Shown here piece after piece: positions 25,295 to 35,283 of a stretch of 64,000 nucleotides of DNA. The stretch comes from Nocardiopsis kunsanensis DSM 44524. GTDB taxonomy: Bacteria > Actinomycetota > Actinomycetes > Streptosporangiales > Streptosporangiaceae. How positions within the stretch are numbered: position 1 is the first letter of the stretch; each line of letters opens with the position of its first letter. The stretch covers positions 62,001 through 126,000 of the forward strand of contig NZ_ANAY01000003.1 of NCBI RefSeq assembly GCF_000340965.1, written 5' to 3'. The notes under the pieces are model-generated. The model was not told the origin of the DNA. It saw nothing but the letters and a program-made list of their open reading frames with translations, and ran no database searches. A program made the position numbers and the translations under genes.

Positions 25295-27010
25295 TCACGG
25301 GAGAGCGTCCACGGCCTCCTCGACCGCCGCCTGCAGACGGCGGCGCAGATCCGCGCCGGCCGCACGCGAAGTGCACACCTCGATGATGCGCAGCCCTTCG
25401 CCCATGAGCGCCTTGGGCAGGTCACCGGCCCATTCCAGGCGGGTGTAGGGCAGGTCGGACACGGCCGCGATCCGCTCCATGGACACCCCGTGCGGCGTTC
25501 CGAAGACCCGCTCGAAGTCGGGGTGCCCGGCCTGTTCGAGACCGGAGAAGATCCCGCCGCCGTCGTTGTTGACGGCCACGACGGCCAGGTCGGGCCGGGG
25601 TTCCCCGGGGCCGATGACGAACCCGTTCTGGTCGTGGATCATCGCCAGGTCGCCCAGGAGGGCGAAGGCCTTCCCCTGCTCCGAGCGCTGGTGGGCCAGC
25701 GCCGCCCCCACGGCGGTGGAGACGGTGCCGTCGATACCGCTGACACCACGGTTGCCGACCAGGCGCACGCCGCAGCGGGGCCGCATGGTCGAGTCCAGGT
25801 CGCGGATGGGCATGCTGGATCCGGCGAAGAGCAACGAGCCCGGACCCAGGTCGGCGACGAGGTCGCGGGCCAGGCGGGGTTCGCTGAGCGCCTCCTCCGA
25901 GTCCAGGACCGAGTCCAGGGCGGACCGGGCGGCGAGCTCGGCCCGCTGCCAGGAACGCGACCAGTCGGTCTCGGCGGGCGTGCCGTACTCGGTCCCGGCG
26001 GGCGGGGCCACGGCCGCGACCACGTCGGTGGCGGTGCGGGCCGGATCGGAGTAGGCGTTGGCCAGGTGGGAGACGGGATCGCCCACCTCGTCGGCGGTGA
26101 CCACGACGTGGCGCTGTGCGCGGCGCAGGTAGGACAGCACCTGCCGCGACAGGTTGGGCCGGCCCACACTCACCACGAGTTCGGGCGTGTGTTCGCGGAC
26201 GAACCGGGACGAGGCCAACAACTGCCGGTAGGTCGAGACCGCACCCGAACGGCGGGCGTTGGAGGTGGGTTCGGCCAGCAGCGGCCATCCGGTGAGTTCG
26301 GACAGAGCCAGGAACGGCACCGGGTCGTAGTCGCCGTCGCCGCACACGATGACGCCTCGTTCGACGCCGGGGAGCTCGAAGGGTGCGGGTTCGGGTGCCC
26401 GCAGCGGGCGGGCGGTCCAGGGCCGTCCGTCGGAACGCCCGTCCAGGGGTTCGGGCCAGGACGGTCCCTGGCCCTCGTCGGGGGTGAGCGGGTCGCGGAA
26501 GGCCACATTGAGGTGCACGGGCCCGGGTCGGCCGCCCCGGGCCGAGGCCCAGGCGCGCCCGGCCAGCGAACGCCAGTAGGCGACCGTGCCGGGCACCGGG
26601 TCAGGGGTACCGACCTCGGTGAACATACGCACGGCCTGGCCGTAGAGGCCGATCTGGTCGGTGGTCTGGTTGGCCCCCGTACCGCGCAGTTCGGGCGGCC
26701 GGTCAGCGGTGAGCACCAGCAGGGGGACCCCGGACTCGTCGGCCTCCATGACGGCAGGGTGGAAGTTGGCCGCGGCGGTACCGGAGGTGCAGACGAGGGC
26801 CACGGGGGCACGCGAGGCACGCGCCAGGCCCAGAGCCAGGTACGAGGCCGAACGCTCGTCCACACGCACGTGCACCCGGATGCCGCCGTGGGCGACCAGG
26901 GCGAGCGCGAGCGGGGTCGAACGCGACCCCGGCGCGACGACGGCCTCGGTCAGCCCGCAGCGGGCCAGTTCGTCAACGAGGACCCGCGCCAGGGCGGTAG
27001 ACGGATTCAT
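25295..27010 (-). CDS. menD: 2-succinyl-5-enolpyruvyl-6-hydroxy-3-cyclohexene-1-carboxylate synthase
   Basis: 571 residues from ATG 27010; an in-frame TTG two codons earlier is less likely. The thiamine-diphosphate fold is clear: VVAPGSRSTPLALAL near the start, the catalytic-glutamate segment VHVRVDERSASYLALGLARA, GTAAANFHPAVMEA, and the ThDP/metal motif GDLAMIHDQNGF followed by AVNNDGGGIFSGLEQA. It joins isochorismate with 2-oxoglutarate in menaquinone synthesis. It lies 109 bp downstream of menC on the same strand, so it may share the menB-menC transcript. Confidence 0.95.
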   Translation of the reverse strand: MNPSTALARVLVDELARCGLTEAVVAPGSRSTPLALALVAHGGIRVHVRVDERSASYLALGLARASRAPVALVCTSGTAAANFHPAVMEADESGVPLLVLTADRPPELRGTGANQTTDQIGLYGQAVRMFTEVGTPDPVPGTVAYWRSLAGRAWASARGGRPGPVHLNVAFRDPLTPDEGQGPSWPEPLDGRSDGRPWTARPLRAPEPAPFELPGVERGVIVCGDGDYDPVPFLALSELTGWPLLAEPTSNARRSGAVSTYRQLLASSRFVREHTPELVVSVGRPNLSRQVLSYLRRAQRHVVVTADEVGDPVSHLANAYSDPARTATDVVAAVAPPAGTEYGTPAETDWSRSWQRAELAARSALDSVLDSEEALSEPRLARDLVADLGPGSLLFAGSSMPIRDLDSTMRPRCGVRLVGNRGVSGIDGTVSTAVGAALAHQRSEQGKAFALLGDLAMIHDQNGFVIGPGEPRPDLAVVAVNNDGGGIFSGLEQAGHPDFERVFGTPHGVSMERIAAVSDLPYTRLEWAGDLPKALMGEGLRIIEVCTSRAAGADLRRRLQAAVEEAVDALP

Positions 27011-27119
27011 CCACAACGCTTTCGTTCGTCAAGTGTGTACCGGTTCCAGTCAACCCGCTCGGCTGCCCCGACGCGAGCCGACCCGGTGTGATCCGATGCG
27101 TTCCCGTCGTGGGAGCGGG

Positions 27120-28091
27120 TCAGCGGACCTGCCCGGCGTTCCGGGCCGCCTCGGCGCGCCGATGCCAGCCGGCCGGGTCGGTCTCGACGGCACGCAGACG
27201 GTCCTGGTCGACAGTGACCGGGCGTACCGGCAGGGCCCCGTCGACGGGCAGCAGCGGGTCTGCGGTGACGTCGGCTGTGAGCATCTGCACGGTCGCGAGC
27301 CCGCAGGCATAGGGCAGCTCGGGCAGGGCGGCGGCCAGTGCGACCCCGGTGGCGATCCCGACGGAGGTCTCCACGGCGCTGGAGACGACCACGGGCAGCC
27401 CGCAGGCCTCGGCGACCTCCAGGGCCGGGCGGACCCCGCCCAGGGGCTGGGCCTTGAGCACGACCACGTCGGCGGCCTCGGCGGCACGGACCTTCAGCGG
27501 GTCCTCGGCCTTGCGGATCGACTCGTCGGCGGCGACCGGAACGTCCACCCGGCGACGGACCCGGGCCAGATCCTCCAGGCTCGCACAGGGCTGTTCGGCG
27601 TACTCCAGCCCGAAACGCTCCAGCGCGGTGATCATGGCGACGGCGGTGTCCACGTCCCAGGCACCGTTGGCGTCCACCCGGATCCGGCCTCCGGGGCCGA
27701 TCGCATCGCGGACGGCTTCGACGCGGGCCAGGTCCTGCGCGGGGTCCTGGCCCTTCTCGGCGACCTTGACCTTGGCCGTGGAGCACCCGCCGCGCGCGAC
27801 GATGTCGGCGGCGCGTTCGGGGCCGACGGCGGGCACGGTCACGTTGACCGGGACCCGGTCGCGCACGGGTGCGGGCGGGCCCAGGTGGGCCGCCTCGTGG
27901 CAGGCGGCCCACCAACGTGAACTCTCCTGGGGCCCGTACTCGGCGAAGGGAGAGAACTCGCCCCAGCCGGCCGGGCCCTGCACGAGCAGGCCCTCGCGCA
28001 CGGTGATACCGCGGAACCGGTTGCGCAGACCGATCGCGAAGGCACGTCCCCGGACCGGACCGGCTTCCGAGGCGAGGTCCGGGCGGCTCAC
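27120..28091 (-). CDS. menC: o-Succinylbenzoate synthase
   Basis: 323 residues of the enolase superfamily. The catalytic set is complete: lysine in TAKVKVAEK, metal ligands in [17 protein letters not shown] and PVAADESI, and the second lysine in [10 protein letters not shown]. It dehydrates SHCHC to o-succinylbenzoate. The ATG overlaps the stop of menB by four bases (ATGA), so the two genes are translationally coupled, which also fixes the start. Confidence 0.94.
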   Translation of the reverse strand: MSRPDLASEAGPVRGRAFAIGLRNRFRGITVREGLLVQGPAGWGEFSPFAEYGPQESSRWWAACHEAAHLGPPAPVRDRVPVNVTVPAVGPERAADIVARGGCSTAKVKVAEKGQDPAQDLARVEAVRDAIGPGGRIRVDANGAWDVDTAVAMITALERFGLEYAEQPCASLEDLARVRRRVDVPVAADESIRKAEDPLKVRAAEAADVVVLKAQPLGGVRPALEVAEACGLPVVVSSAVETSVGIATGVALAAALPELPYACGLATVQMLTADVTADPLLPVDGALPVRPVTVDQDRLRAVETDPAGWHRRAEAARNAGQVR

Positions 28092-28927
28092 GGGCGGCGC
28101 GGGAACTTGTCGAACTCGGGGCTGCGCTTGTCCTTGAAGGCGTCCCGGCCTTCCTGGGCCTCTTCGCTCATGTAGTAGAGCATGGTGGCGTCACCGGCGA
28201 ACTGCTGCATGCCCGCGGCTCCGTCGCTGACGGCGTTGATGGCGCCCTTGACCATACGCAGGGCCAGCGGGGACTTGGCGAGCATCTCGCGGGCCCACTG
28301 CACCGTCTCCTTCTCCAGGTCGGCGAGGGGCACCACGGTGTTGACCATGCCCATCTGCCTGGCTTCCTCGGCGTCGTACTGGCGGCACAGGTACCAGATC
28401 TCGCGGGCCTTCTTCAGGCCGACGGTCTCGGCCAGCAGCCAGGAGCCGTATCCGCCGTCGAAGGAGCCGACCTGGGGGCCGGTCTGGCCGAAGCGGGCGT
28501 TGTCGGCGGCGATGGTCAGGTCGCAGCACACCTGCAGGACGTTGCCGCCGCCGATGGACCAGCCGGCGACCATGCAGATGACCGGCTTGGGCAGGCGGCG
28601 GATCTGCACCTGCAGGTCGAGGACGTTGAGGCGGCCGATGCCCTGCTTGGCCACGGCGTCGTCGCCCATGTAGCCGTCCTCGCCGCGGATCTTCTGGTCA
28701 CCGCCGGAGCAGAACGCCTGATCGCCGGCTCCGGTGAGGATGATTACACCGACATCGGAGTCGTCGCGGGCGATGCTGAAGGCCCGCTCCAGCTCGAAGA
28801 GGGTCTGGGGCCGGAAGGCGTTGTGCCGCTCAGGGCGGTTGATCGTGATCTTGGCGATGCCCTCCGCGGTCTCGTAGATGATGTCGGAGTACTCGCCCGA
28901 CCGCTGCCAATCGATCACGCTGCTCAC
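28088..28927 (-). CDS. menB: 1,4-dihydroxy-2-naphthoyl-CoA synthase
   Basis: 279 residues from GTG 28927, preceded by a strong GAGGAGAAGG ribosome binding site. It is a crotonase-fold enzyme with MenB-specific features: [60 protein letters not shown] and [20 protein letters not shown], the last typical of MenB. It closes the second ring from o-succinylbenzoyl-CoA. Order on the minus strand is menB-menC-menD, with menE divergent from the same 172-bp region. Confidence 0.96.
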   Translation of the reverse strand: MSSVIDWQRSGEYSDIIYETAEGIAKITINRPERHNAFRPQTLFELERAFSIARDDSDVGVIILTGAGDQAFCSGGDQKIRGEDGYMGDDAVAKQGIGRLNVLDLQVQIRRLPKPVICMVAGWSIGGGNVLQVCCDLTIAADNARFGQTGPQVGSFDGGYGSWLLAETVGLKKAREIWYLCRQYDAEEARQMGMVNTVVPLADLEKETVQWAREMLAKSPLALRMVKGAINAVSDGAAGMQQFAGDATMLYYMSEEAQEGRDAFKDKRSPEFDKFPRRP

Positions 28928-29086
28928 GGCTACTGCCTTCTCCTCACGGGGACACGGGGACGTGCGTTGCGCACTGGATGAACCGTACGCCCGAACGTCA
29001 ACTTCGTACATTCTGCCAGGCCTCGTGGAACACGTGTGCCTCACCACCGGACACGGTCGGGCGCCCGTGCACGGTCCGCACGGTCC

Positions 29087-29092
29087 TATCCT
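29087..29092 (+). promoter_or_regulatory. Candidate -10 for leaderless menE
   Basis: TATCCT ends 7 nt before the GTG at 29100; no Shine-Dalgarno is seen. The region 28928-29099 must also hold the menBCD promoter. Confidence 0.4.
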
Positions 29093-29099
29093 GGCGTGC

Positions 29100-30347
29100 G
29101 TGGTTAGCCAGAACACCGTGCCGTCCGCCGTCCCTGCCGGTCCCGCTTCGGGAGGGCGTGCCTTGCAGGCCGCAGTGGGGTTGTCCCCCGAGCGACTCAC
29201 CGAACTGTACGCCCACGCGCTGGAAGGCCGGGGACCGGCCCTGCTCCCGGTCCCGGCCGGTACCCCCGAGGCGCGGGTGCGGGAGTTGTTGGGTTCGATG
29301 CGCCCGGGATCGGTGTTGACCCCCGAGGGCCGGACTCCGCTGGAGGAGGGCGCCCCGGTGGCCGAGGACACCGCGCTGGTGGTGACGACCTCCGGGTCGA
29401 CGGGCGCCCCGAAGGGGGTGGAACTGTCGTCCTCGGCCCTGCTCGCGTCGGCGCGTGCGTCGGTGGAGCGCATCGGTGCCGTCCCGGAGGACGCCTGGCT
29501 GTGTGTGCTGCCGGCCGGGCACATCTCGGGGCTGCAGGTCATCACCCGGGCCCTGGCCCTGGGGGCCGAGCCCGTGCACGCCCCTTTCGACGTGGAGGGC
29601 GTGGCCGAACTCGCCGAACGCCTGCGCCCGCACGTGTCCCTGGTGCCCACGCAGCTGCGCCGCCTGCTCGCGGCCGGGGTGGACCTGGGCCGGTTCGGCA
29701 CGGTCCTGTTGGGCGGTGCCGCCGCCGAGGCCGAGCTGCTGGAGGCCGCCCGTGCGGCCGGTGGGCGGGTGATGACCACCTACGGCATGAGCGAGACCTG
29801 CGGCGGTTGTGTCTACGACGGGGTGCCCCTGAACGGTGTCGAGGCCCGGGTGGAGGCCGAGGAGCCCGGTGGTCCGGGTCGGATCGTGCTCTCGGGCCCT
29901 GTCCTCGCGAGCGGGTACCGGTACCCGCCGGGGTCCGAACCGGGCCCCGACCCGTTCGTGTACGGGCCTTCCGGGGAGCGTGTGCTGCGCACCCAGGACC
30001 TGGGGCGGTTCGAGGAAGGGCGCCTCCGGGTGCTGGGCCGGGTCGACGAGGTCATCAACACCGGTGGTCACAAGGTCGTACCGAGCCAGGTCAACACCCT
30101 GCTGAGCGCCCACCCCGCGGTGGCCGATTCGGTCGTGGTGGGACGCCACGACCCGGAATGGGGCCAGAGGGTCAGCGCCGTGGTCGTCCCGGCCGACGCC
30201 GGGGCCCCGCCGACCTTGGCGGACCTGCGCTCATGGGTACGTGAGCGCCTTCCCGCCCATGCCGCACCGCGCGAGCTCGATCTGCGGGACTCGATCCCGT
30301 TGCTGGCCTCGGGCAAACCGGACCTCGTGGCCCTTCGGCAGTCCTGA
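29100..30347 (+). CDS. menE: o-Succinylbenzoate-CoA ligase
   Basis: 415 residues from GTG 29100. The frame is open further upstream, but residues before this GTG do not look like enzyme. AMP-binding motifs are in order: [20 protein letters not shown] (P-loop), [40 protein letters not shown], and ASGKPDL with the adenylation lysine near the end. The protein is shorter than many acyl-CoA ligases but normal for actinobacterial MenE. It activates o-succinylbenzoate for MenB and is transcribed divergently from menBCD. Confidence 0.9.
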   Translation: MVSQNTVPSAVPAGPASGGRALQAAVGLSPERLTELYAHALEGRGPALLPVPAGTPEARVRELLGSMRPGSVLTPEGRTPLEEGAPVAEDTALVVTTSGSTGAPKGVELSSSALLASARASVERIGAVPEDAWLCVLPAGHISGLQVITRALALGAEPVHAPFDVEGVAELAERLRPHVSLVPTQLRRLLAAGVDLGRFGTVLLGGAAAEAELLEAARAAGGRVMTTYGMSETCGGCVYDGVPLNGVEARVEAEEPGGPGRIVLSGPVLASGYRYPPGSEPGPDPFVYGPSGERVLRTQDLGRFEEGRLRVLGRVDEVINTGGHKVVPSQVNTLLSAHPAVADSVVVGRHDPEWGQRVSAVVVPADAGAPPTLADLRSWVRERLPAHAAPRELDLRDSIPLLASGKPDLVALRQS

Positions 30348-30500
30348 GCGGCATCGGCGGACGTTCGGGGGACGAAGCAGCGTTTACCGGTGCGCTCCCA
30401 ACCCATGGGAGCCTGGGGGCGAAGATGTGCGTGCGCGCACCGGCTCGGTCGGGTGCACACGGCAACGGGAGGCGCTCGACCGAGCGGTGGTGTGCGGCCG

Positions 30501-30528
30501 GGAACTTCCGAAGGCTTCTTCGCGTCTT
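30501..30528 (+). promoter_or_regulatory. Candidate ECF (SigE-type) promoter
   Basis: GGAAC (30501-30505), a 17-nt spacer, and CGTCTT (30523-30528). The sequence right after GGAAC is TT, as in the Streptomyces SigE cell-envelope-stress consensus. It lies 324 bp upstream of the sigma gene start. Confidence 0.5.
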
Positions 30529-30750
30529 ACCCGAGTAACCGGTCCTTCGGCCCCTCAGTCCCAAGGAGGCCCGCGGTTGGCTACTGCCATCGGCCCACCC
30601 GTCCGCGACCCTGCGCCCTCCCCCGGGCCCGAGAACACCCGGTCCTGTCGCGACCCCTCCGGGACGGCCCCCTTTACCCGCTCCGGCGCTCGTACGGCCA
30701 CTTCAGACACAGTGACTTATGCCACTCTCGCCGATATCCAATCGAGACTG

Positions 30751-30786
30751 GGAACATTTGACTCCTCGACGCGTTGGACATATTGG
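30751..30786 (+). promoter_or_regulatory. Overlapping ECF-type and SigA-type promoter candidates
   Basis: GGAAC at 30751-30755 is followed after 16 nt by CGTT at 30772-30775, an ECF layout. Overlapping it, TTGACT at 30758-30763 has a 17-nt spacer to TATTGG at 30781-30786, a housekeeping layout with an imperfect -10. Both lie within 101 bp of the sigma gene start. Confidence 0.4.
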
Positions 30787-30851
30787 CGCGTCCAGTCGGC
30801 GGGAACCCTCCGCCGCGTGCCAATCGCCGAGGAAGGGAGGGAGTTGCCCGG

Positions 30852-32255
30852 ATGACAAGCACTGGCATGACCGCTTCGGACGAAGAAGCGACGGCTGGAA
30901 GCGCTCCGACCGAGGAGATCACCGTCGATGCGGCCCTGACCGACCTGATCACCCGAGGCCGTGCACAGGGACAGGTGTCCCTCTCCGAACTACGCACTGC
31001 CTTCACCGCGGCCGGAGTCTCCGCCTCCGAGGGCCGCACCATCCTGCGTGAACTCACCGAGAACGGGGTCCGCCTCTCCAAGAGCGACGACGACTCCGCT
31101 CTGGTGGCCGACCCTGACGCCGAGGACGACGTGCTGGAAAACACTCTCACCGCCACGGTGCTCGACACCGACGAGACGACCAAGGCCGCATCCGGCAAGG
31201 CCTCGACCCGCAAGAGCACCTCCACCCGGAGGAAGCCGCGCTCCCCGCGGCGCGCGAAGAAGGCCGAGAACACCCAGAACAACATCGATCCGGACGCCAC
31301 CGAGACCGATCTCGACGACCAGTCCCCCGCGATGGGCGACTCCGTCCACACCTATCTGAAGGCGATCGGCCGCAGGCAGCTGCTCACCGCCGAGCAGGAG
31401 GTCGATCTGGCCAAGCGTGTGGAGGCCGGGCTCTACGCCGAGTACCGCCTGGGCCAGCACGGCGAGGTCGACGAGTCCTACGACCTGGCGCCGGCCGAGC
31501 AGGACGAGCTCGAGTGGGTGGTCGAGGACGGCCGTGCCGCGAAGTCGCACATGCTCGAGGCCAACCTGCGCCTGGTGGTGTCGGTGGCCAAGAAGTACAG
31601 CGACCGCGGGATGTCACTGCTGGACGTGGTCCAGGAGGGCAACCTCGGGCTGATCCGTGCGGTGGAGAAGTTCGACTACACCAAGGGCTTCAAGTTCTCC
31701 ACCTACGCCATGTGGTGGATCCGCCAGGCCATACAGCGCGGCTTCGCCGACTCGGCCCGTACGATCCGCCTGCCCGTCCACGTGCTGGAGCTGCTCAGCA
31801 AGGTCAGTCGTCTGGAACGTGACATGCACCAGGCGCTGGGCCGCGAGCCCACGCCCGAGGAGCTGGCACTGGAGCTCGACAAGACACCGACCCAGATCGA
31901 GGAACTGCTGCGCGTGACGCGTCAGCCCATCAGCCTCGACTCCACCATCGGTGAGGACGGCGAGACCCGTATCGGCGACCTCATCGAGGACGTGGACGCC
32001 TCGGAGGCCTCCGAGGTGGTCGACCGGCAGATCATGGCGGACCAGCTGCGCAACGCACTCTCGGACCTGGAGCCGCGCGAGGCCACGATCATGTCCCTGC
32101 GTTTCGGCCTCATGGACGGCCGTCCGCGCACCCTGGACGAGATCGGCAAGCACCTCGGGCTCACCCGTGAGCGCATCCGCCAACTCGAGAAGCAGTCGCT
32201 GTCCAAGCTGCGCCACCCGAGCCGGGCCCAGCAGCTCCTGGACTTCGCGAGCTGA
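30852..32255 (+). CDS. RNA polymerase sigma-70 factor, group 1/2 type
   Basis: 467 residues from ATG 30852 behind GAAGGGAGGG. A region 1.1-like N-terminal domain (about 20-80) and a basic, threonine/lysine-rich linker precede the conserved core: region 1.2 MGDSVHTYLKAIGRRQLLTA, region 2 with FDYTKGFKFSTYAMWWIRQA, region 3, and region 4 ending RTLDEIGKHLGLTRERIRQL. Regions 3 and 4 differ clearly from principal HrdB-type factors as I know them, so a group 2 (HrdA/HrdD/SigB-like) role is more likely than the sole housekeeping factor. Upstream ECF-type promoters suggest stress control. A 19-bp terminator follows. Confidence 0.88.
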   Translation: MTSTGMTASDEEATAGSAPTEEITVDAALTDLITRGRAQGQVSLSELRTAFTAAGVSASEGRTILRELTENGVRLSKSDDDSALVADPDAEDDVLENTLTATVLDTDETTKAASGKASTRKSTSTRRKPRSPRRAKKAENTQNNIDPDATETDLDDQSPAMGDSVHTYLKAIGRRQLLTAEQEVDLAKRVEAGLYAEYRLGQHGEVDESYDLAPAEQDELEWVVEDGRAAKSHMLEANLRLVVSVAKKYSDRGMSLLDVVQEGNLGLIRAVEKFDYTKGFKFSTYAMWWIRQAIQRGFADSARTIRLPVHVLELLSKVSRLERDMHQALGREPTPEELALELDKTPTQIEELLRVTRQPISLDSTIGEDGETRIGDLIEDVDASEASEVVDRQIMADQLRNALSDLEPREATIMSLRFGLMDGRPRTLDEIGKHLGLTRERIRQLEKQSLSKLRHPSRAQQLLDFAS

Positions 32256-32277
32256 GGACCTGTTCGGGGTCCGCAAC

Positions 32278-32318
32278 CACACGTGGGGGTCGTCCCGTCG
32301 GGACGACCCCCACGTGTG
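32278..32318 (+). terminator. Very strong terminator after sigma gene
   Basis: A perfect 19-bp stem (from CACACGTGGGGG to CCCCCACGTGTG) with a 3-nt loop, 23 bp beyond the stop. It is the longest perfect stem I found in the window. Confidence 0.8.
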
Positions 32319-32512
32319 CGCGGGCCCGGAGCACAGCAGGAGGACACGGCCACGAGGACGGGCCCGGGGAAGAACGGTGCCGCGGCACCGCCGAACACGG
32401 TCCCGTTGGCGCGGCCGCGCACGGGCGGAACGCGGCGAACGGCCGTGGTCGCCGCCGTCGCCCCGCCCCGGAACGCTGCCCCGTCCCGGGATCCGCCACG
32501 GGGCTTGACCGG

Positions 32513-32875
32513 TCAGTTCTCCAGAGCGGCGCGCAGGATCCGGACGGCTTCCTCACGGTCCAGGCCCACTCGTTGGATGACCTCGGCGTAGGTGCGGGCG
32601 GCCTCCAGAGCCTCGGCCCGCTGGTCGTCACCGGAGGCCGCCACGAACGTGCCCGAGCGCCCCCGGGTCTCCACCACACCTGCCTGTTCGAGTTCCCGGT
32701 AGGCACGGGCGACCGTGTTCACGGCCACCGAGAGCTGCCCGGCCAACGCCCGTACCGTCGGTAGTCGGTACCCGACGGGTAGTTCCCCGTTGGCCGCGGC
32801 GATCGCGACGATCGCCCGGATCTGTTCGTAGGGCGGAACCTTCGACGTCGGATCAATGCGGATGAACTCCGCCAT
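32513..32875 (-). CDS. GntR-family regulator, YtrA type
   Basis: 120 residues. A winged helix-turn-helix fills residues 10-78 (PPYEQIRAIVAIAAANGELP, then TVRALAGQLSVAVNTVARAY, RELEQAGVVETRGRSGTFV). Only a short helical tail of about 40 residues follows, as in the YtrA subfamily, which usually regulates ABC transporters. No transporter is adjacent here, so the target is unclear. The start at ATG 32875 has GGGAG about 11 nt upstream and AGGAG directly in front. Confidence 0.87.
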   Translation of the reverse strand: MAEFIRIDPTSKVPPYEQIRAIVAIAAANGELPVGYRLPTVRALAGQLSVAVNTVARAYRELEQAGVVETRGRSGTFVAASGDDQRAEALEAARTYAEVIQRVGLDREEAVRILRAALEN

Positions 32876-33058
32876 CTCCTACTGCACTCCCTACAGGGGC
32901 CCGCGGGCCCCGTCCCCGTCGAGTGCGGGGGTCTGTCCTGGTCCGGTCGGGATCCAAACTACCCCGTGCGCTCCCTCCGTACGTGCCCGCACAGCCGGAA
33001 ACCGACAGGACCGGGGCCCCGCACGGCAGGAAACCGCGCAGGGCCCGGCCGGGAGGGA

Positions 33059-33445
33059 TCAGTACGTGTTCCGGGGGATGCGCTGGATGCCGTGGAGCCG
33101 GTGGTCCTCACGTGCGGTGAGCAGCTTCTCGGCCTCCTCCGTGGCACGGCGCACGGCCGGCTTCGCCAGACGCTTGCGGCGGTGGATGCGGTCCGTGTAC
33201 CCCTTGGAGCCCACGAGGATGCGCTCCTTGGCGTAGGCGGCACGCATCGCCTCGGTCAGGGCCGTGTCCAGCTCGAGCCCGTGGTGGCGCACCTCCTCGG
33301 CGGAGGCTCCCTGTCCACGGGCGGCCTCCAGCTCGCTCTGGGCCCGGGAGACCGAGCGCATCAGACCGGGCAGCCGGTCGGCCCGCTCCTGGTCCTCGGC
33401 CAGACGTTGCATCGCCTGTTCCCTGCTCTGCATGACCGGTGACAT
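33059..33445 (-). CDS. Hypothetical helical protein
   Basis: 128 residues with no family I recognise. It is almost entirely charged helix (REQAMQRLAEDQERADRLPG and similar) and ends in a basic segment (DRIHRRKRLAKPAVRRATEE) and IQRIPRNTY. It has no membrane segment, signal peptide or cysteine. A GGAGG ribosome binding site 7 nt before ATG 33445 supports the start and the gene. It may be a small nucleic-acid-associated or regulatory protein, but that rests only on its basic, helical character. Confidence 0.7.
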   Translation of the reverse strand: MSPVMQSREQAMQRLAEDQERADRLPGLMRSVSRAQSELEAARGQGASAEEVRHHGLELDTALTEAMRAAYAKERILVGSKGYTDRIHRRKRLAKPAVRRATEEAEKLLTAREDHRLHGIQRIPRNTY

Positions 33446-33686
33446 CTGTCGTCCTCCGTTACCCGCGTGTGGTCGGTCACAGTCACTCTAGTCTCCTCGG
33501 GTCCGGGGGCGGCGGCGAGAACGTGGAGCGCGGGGGACCGAAGCGGCGGCGGGCACGGTGCCCGCACGGCCGTCACAATGGAAGGCAGGAGGCCGGCGGT
33601 CGTCACGTGTGGCGAGCGGCGCGTCGGCCTGGCCCTCGCCGCCCCGAGCTGCCAGCTTTGTCGGGCACATTCCCGAAAGGAAGACC

Positions 33687-34307
33687 GTGAGCAGGAACAA
33701 CGCCGGACTCAGCCGTGAGCGCATTCTCATCGAGGCGCTGCACATCATCGCCGGCCGGGGGCTGGGCGGGCTGTCCATGCGCCGCCTGGGCGACGCCCTG
33801 GAGGTGGAGGCGATGGCGATCTACCACCACTTCCCCCTCGGCAAGGAACAGTTGTTCAACTCGATCGCCGCCTACGTGGCCTCCCCCTCGCCCACCGGAG
33901 CCGCCTTCCACGACGAGGTCGGCCAGGACGGCGAGGAGCAGACGGAGGTCGAGGAGCAGGCGGTGGCCGACGAGCGCCCCTGGGACCAGCGCCTGACCAC
34001 GTGGGCCGAGGCCTACCGGGAGCGGCTGCTGACCTACTCGGGCGCGCTGTCGCTGCTGGCCCACAGGGCTCCGCGCACCCCCAACAGCGCGACGACGTGG
34101 GCGCTGATGCGGCACGCCTTCGACGAGGCCGGGCTGGCCGGCGAGGACATCGAACGGGCGGCCGACGCCCTGCACTCCTACTGCATCGGCTCGGTGGTGC
34201 ACCAGGTGCGGCACTCCGGCCACGACGACGAGGACGCCCTGGATGCGCGGGAATGGGCAGCACGGTTCCGGTTCGGTCTGCGGTCCCTGCTGCGGGGTCT
34301 GGTCTGA
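33687..34307 (+). CDS. TetR-family transcriptional regulator
   Basis: 206 residues from GTG 33687 with a GAAAGGAAG ribosome binding site. The N-terminal helix-turn-helix is LSRERILIEALHIIAGRGLG followed by GLSMRRLGDALEVEAMAIYH, and a TetR_C-type helical ligand domain with an acidic loop (about 75-95) makes up the rest. The ligand is unknown. The next gene on the strand is spo0M, 141 bp away, which is far enough that they may be separate units. Confidence 0.9.
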   Translation: MSRNNAGLSRERILIEALHIIAGRGLGGLSMRRLGDALEVEAMAIYHHFPLGKEQLFNSIAAYVASPSPTGAAFHDEVGQDGEEQTEVEEQAVADERPWDQRLTTWAEAYRERLLTYSGALSLLAHRAPRTPNSATTWALMRHAFDEAGLAGEDIERAADALHSYCIGSVVHQVRHSGHDDEDALDAREWAARFRFGLRSLLRGLV

Positions 34308-34448
34308 CCCGACCGGAGATCGGGACCGAACCGGGAAAAACCGGGACCGAACGAGGAACCGGAACGCCCCACGCCACGTCTACCTGAGGGAACGGTCCAG
34401 AACCCGCCCGACAGGACACTGCCGGGCGGCCGAGAAAGTTAGGCTTCC

Positions 34449-35234
34449 ATGGTCCTCAAACGTCTGCTCGCCGGTATCGGGTTCGGTGGGGCTTCAGTGG
34501 AAACCGTCGTGGACACACCCGTGGTCACCCCCGGCGGCACAGTGCGGGGCACGATCATGATCGAGGGCGGCGAGGTCGAGCAGCAGATCGAGCAGCTCAC
34601 CGTCGGCCTCCAGTCCAAGGTCGAGACCGAGGTCGGCGACCACGAGATCAAGAACAACGAGGAGTTCCACCGGGTGAGCGTGGGCGGGCGGTTGAGCCTC
34701 TCCCCCGGCCGACGCCTGCAGGTCCCCTTCGAGCTGCCCGTACCTTGGGAAACCCCCCTCACCCTGCACCGCAACCGCCGTCTGCGCCCCATGCAGGTCG
34801 GGGTCAACACCCGCTTGCACGTGGAGAACGCGGTCGACCCCGGGGACCTGGACCCCGTGGACATCGAACCCCTGCCCTCCCAAGCTGCGGTCCTGGACTC
34901 CCTGGAGTCCCTCGGTTTCGCTTTCAAGAGCGCCGACCTGGAACGGGGACGCATCCGCAGGACCCGCCAGCAGCTGCCCTTCTACCAGGAGATCGAGTAC
35001 TACTCGCCCCGCCGCTACCGGGGGCTGAACGAGTTGGAACTGACCATGGTCACCGACCACAACGGTTTCGAGGTGGTCCTGGAGCTGGACAAGAAGAGCG
35101 GCCTGCTGTTCTCCGAGGGACGCGACACCTACCACCGTTTCAGCGTCGACCACCACAGCGGCGCCGGACACGACTGGTCCGGCCACCTGCACCAGTGGAT
35201 CGACTCCCTGGCAGGGACCAGGAACCTGCTCTAG
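34449..35234 (+). CDS. spo0M: Sporulation control protein Spo0M
   Basis: 261 residues of the Spo0M (SpoOM) family with an arrestin-like fold: MVLKRLLAGIGFGGASVETV at the start, the VTPGGTVRGTIMIEGGEVEQ strand pair, and GRRLQVPFELPVPWETPLTL in the middle. In Bacillus the protein affects the phosphorelay into sporulation; in actinomycetes its role is not clear, and it is cytoplasmic with no signal peptide. The C-terminus includes a histidine-rich YHRFSVDHHSGAGHDWSGHL segment. Translation starts at ATG 34449 without a strong Shine-Dalgarno. Confidence 0.9.
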   Translation: MVLKRLLAGIGFGGASVETVVDTPVVTPGGTVRGTIMIEGGEVEQQIEQLTVGLQSKVETEVGDHEIKNNEEFHRVSVGGRLSLSPGRRLQVPFELPVPWETPLTLHRNRRLRPMQVGVNTRLHVENAVDPGDLDPVDIEPLPSQAAVLDSLESLGFAFKSADLERGRIRRTRQQLPFYQEIEYYSPRRYRGLNELELTMVTDHNGFEVVLELDKKSGLLFSEGRDTYHRFSVDHHSGAGHDWSGHLHQWIDSLAGTRNLL

Positions 35235-35283
35235 GGCGCTGATGGGGGCTGGGGCGGGGGTTTCTTGTTGTGCCGGGGGTGGG

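Larger units (their letters stand above)
30348..30851 (+). other. Long upstream region of the sigma-factor gene
   Basis: 504 bases without a credible gene between menE and the sigma gene. It holds two ECF-type promoter candidates and a TTGACT -35-like element, listed separately. The frames here are short and arginine-rich. A long untranslated leader or a small RNA is possible. Confidence 0.5.

Noticed and set aside
28088-29779. Extended 563-codon version of menB
   Set aside because: The upstream half overlaps the divergent menE gene and is serine/arginine-rich shadow; a strong ribosome binding site fixes the start at GTG 28927.
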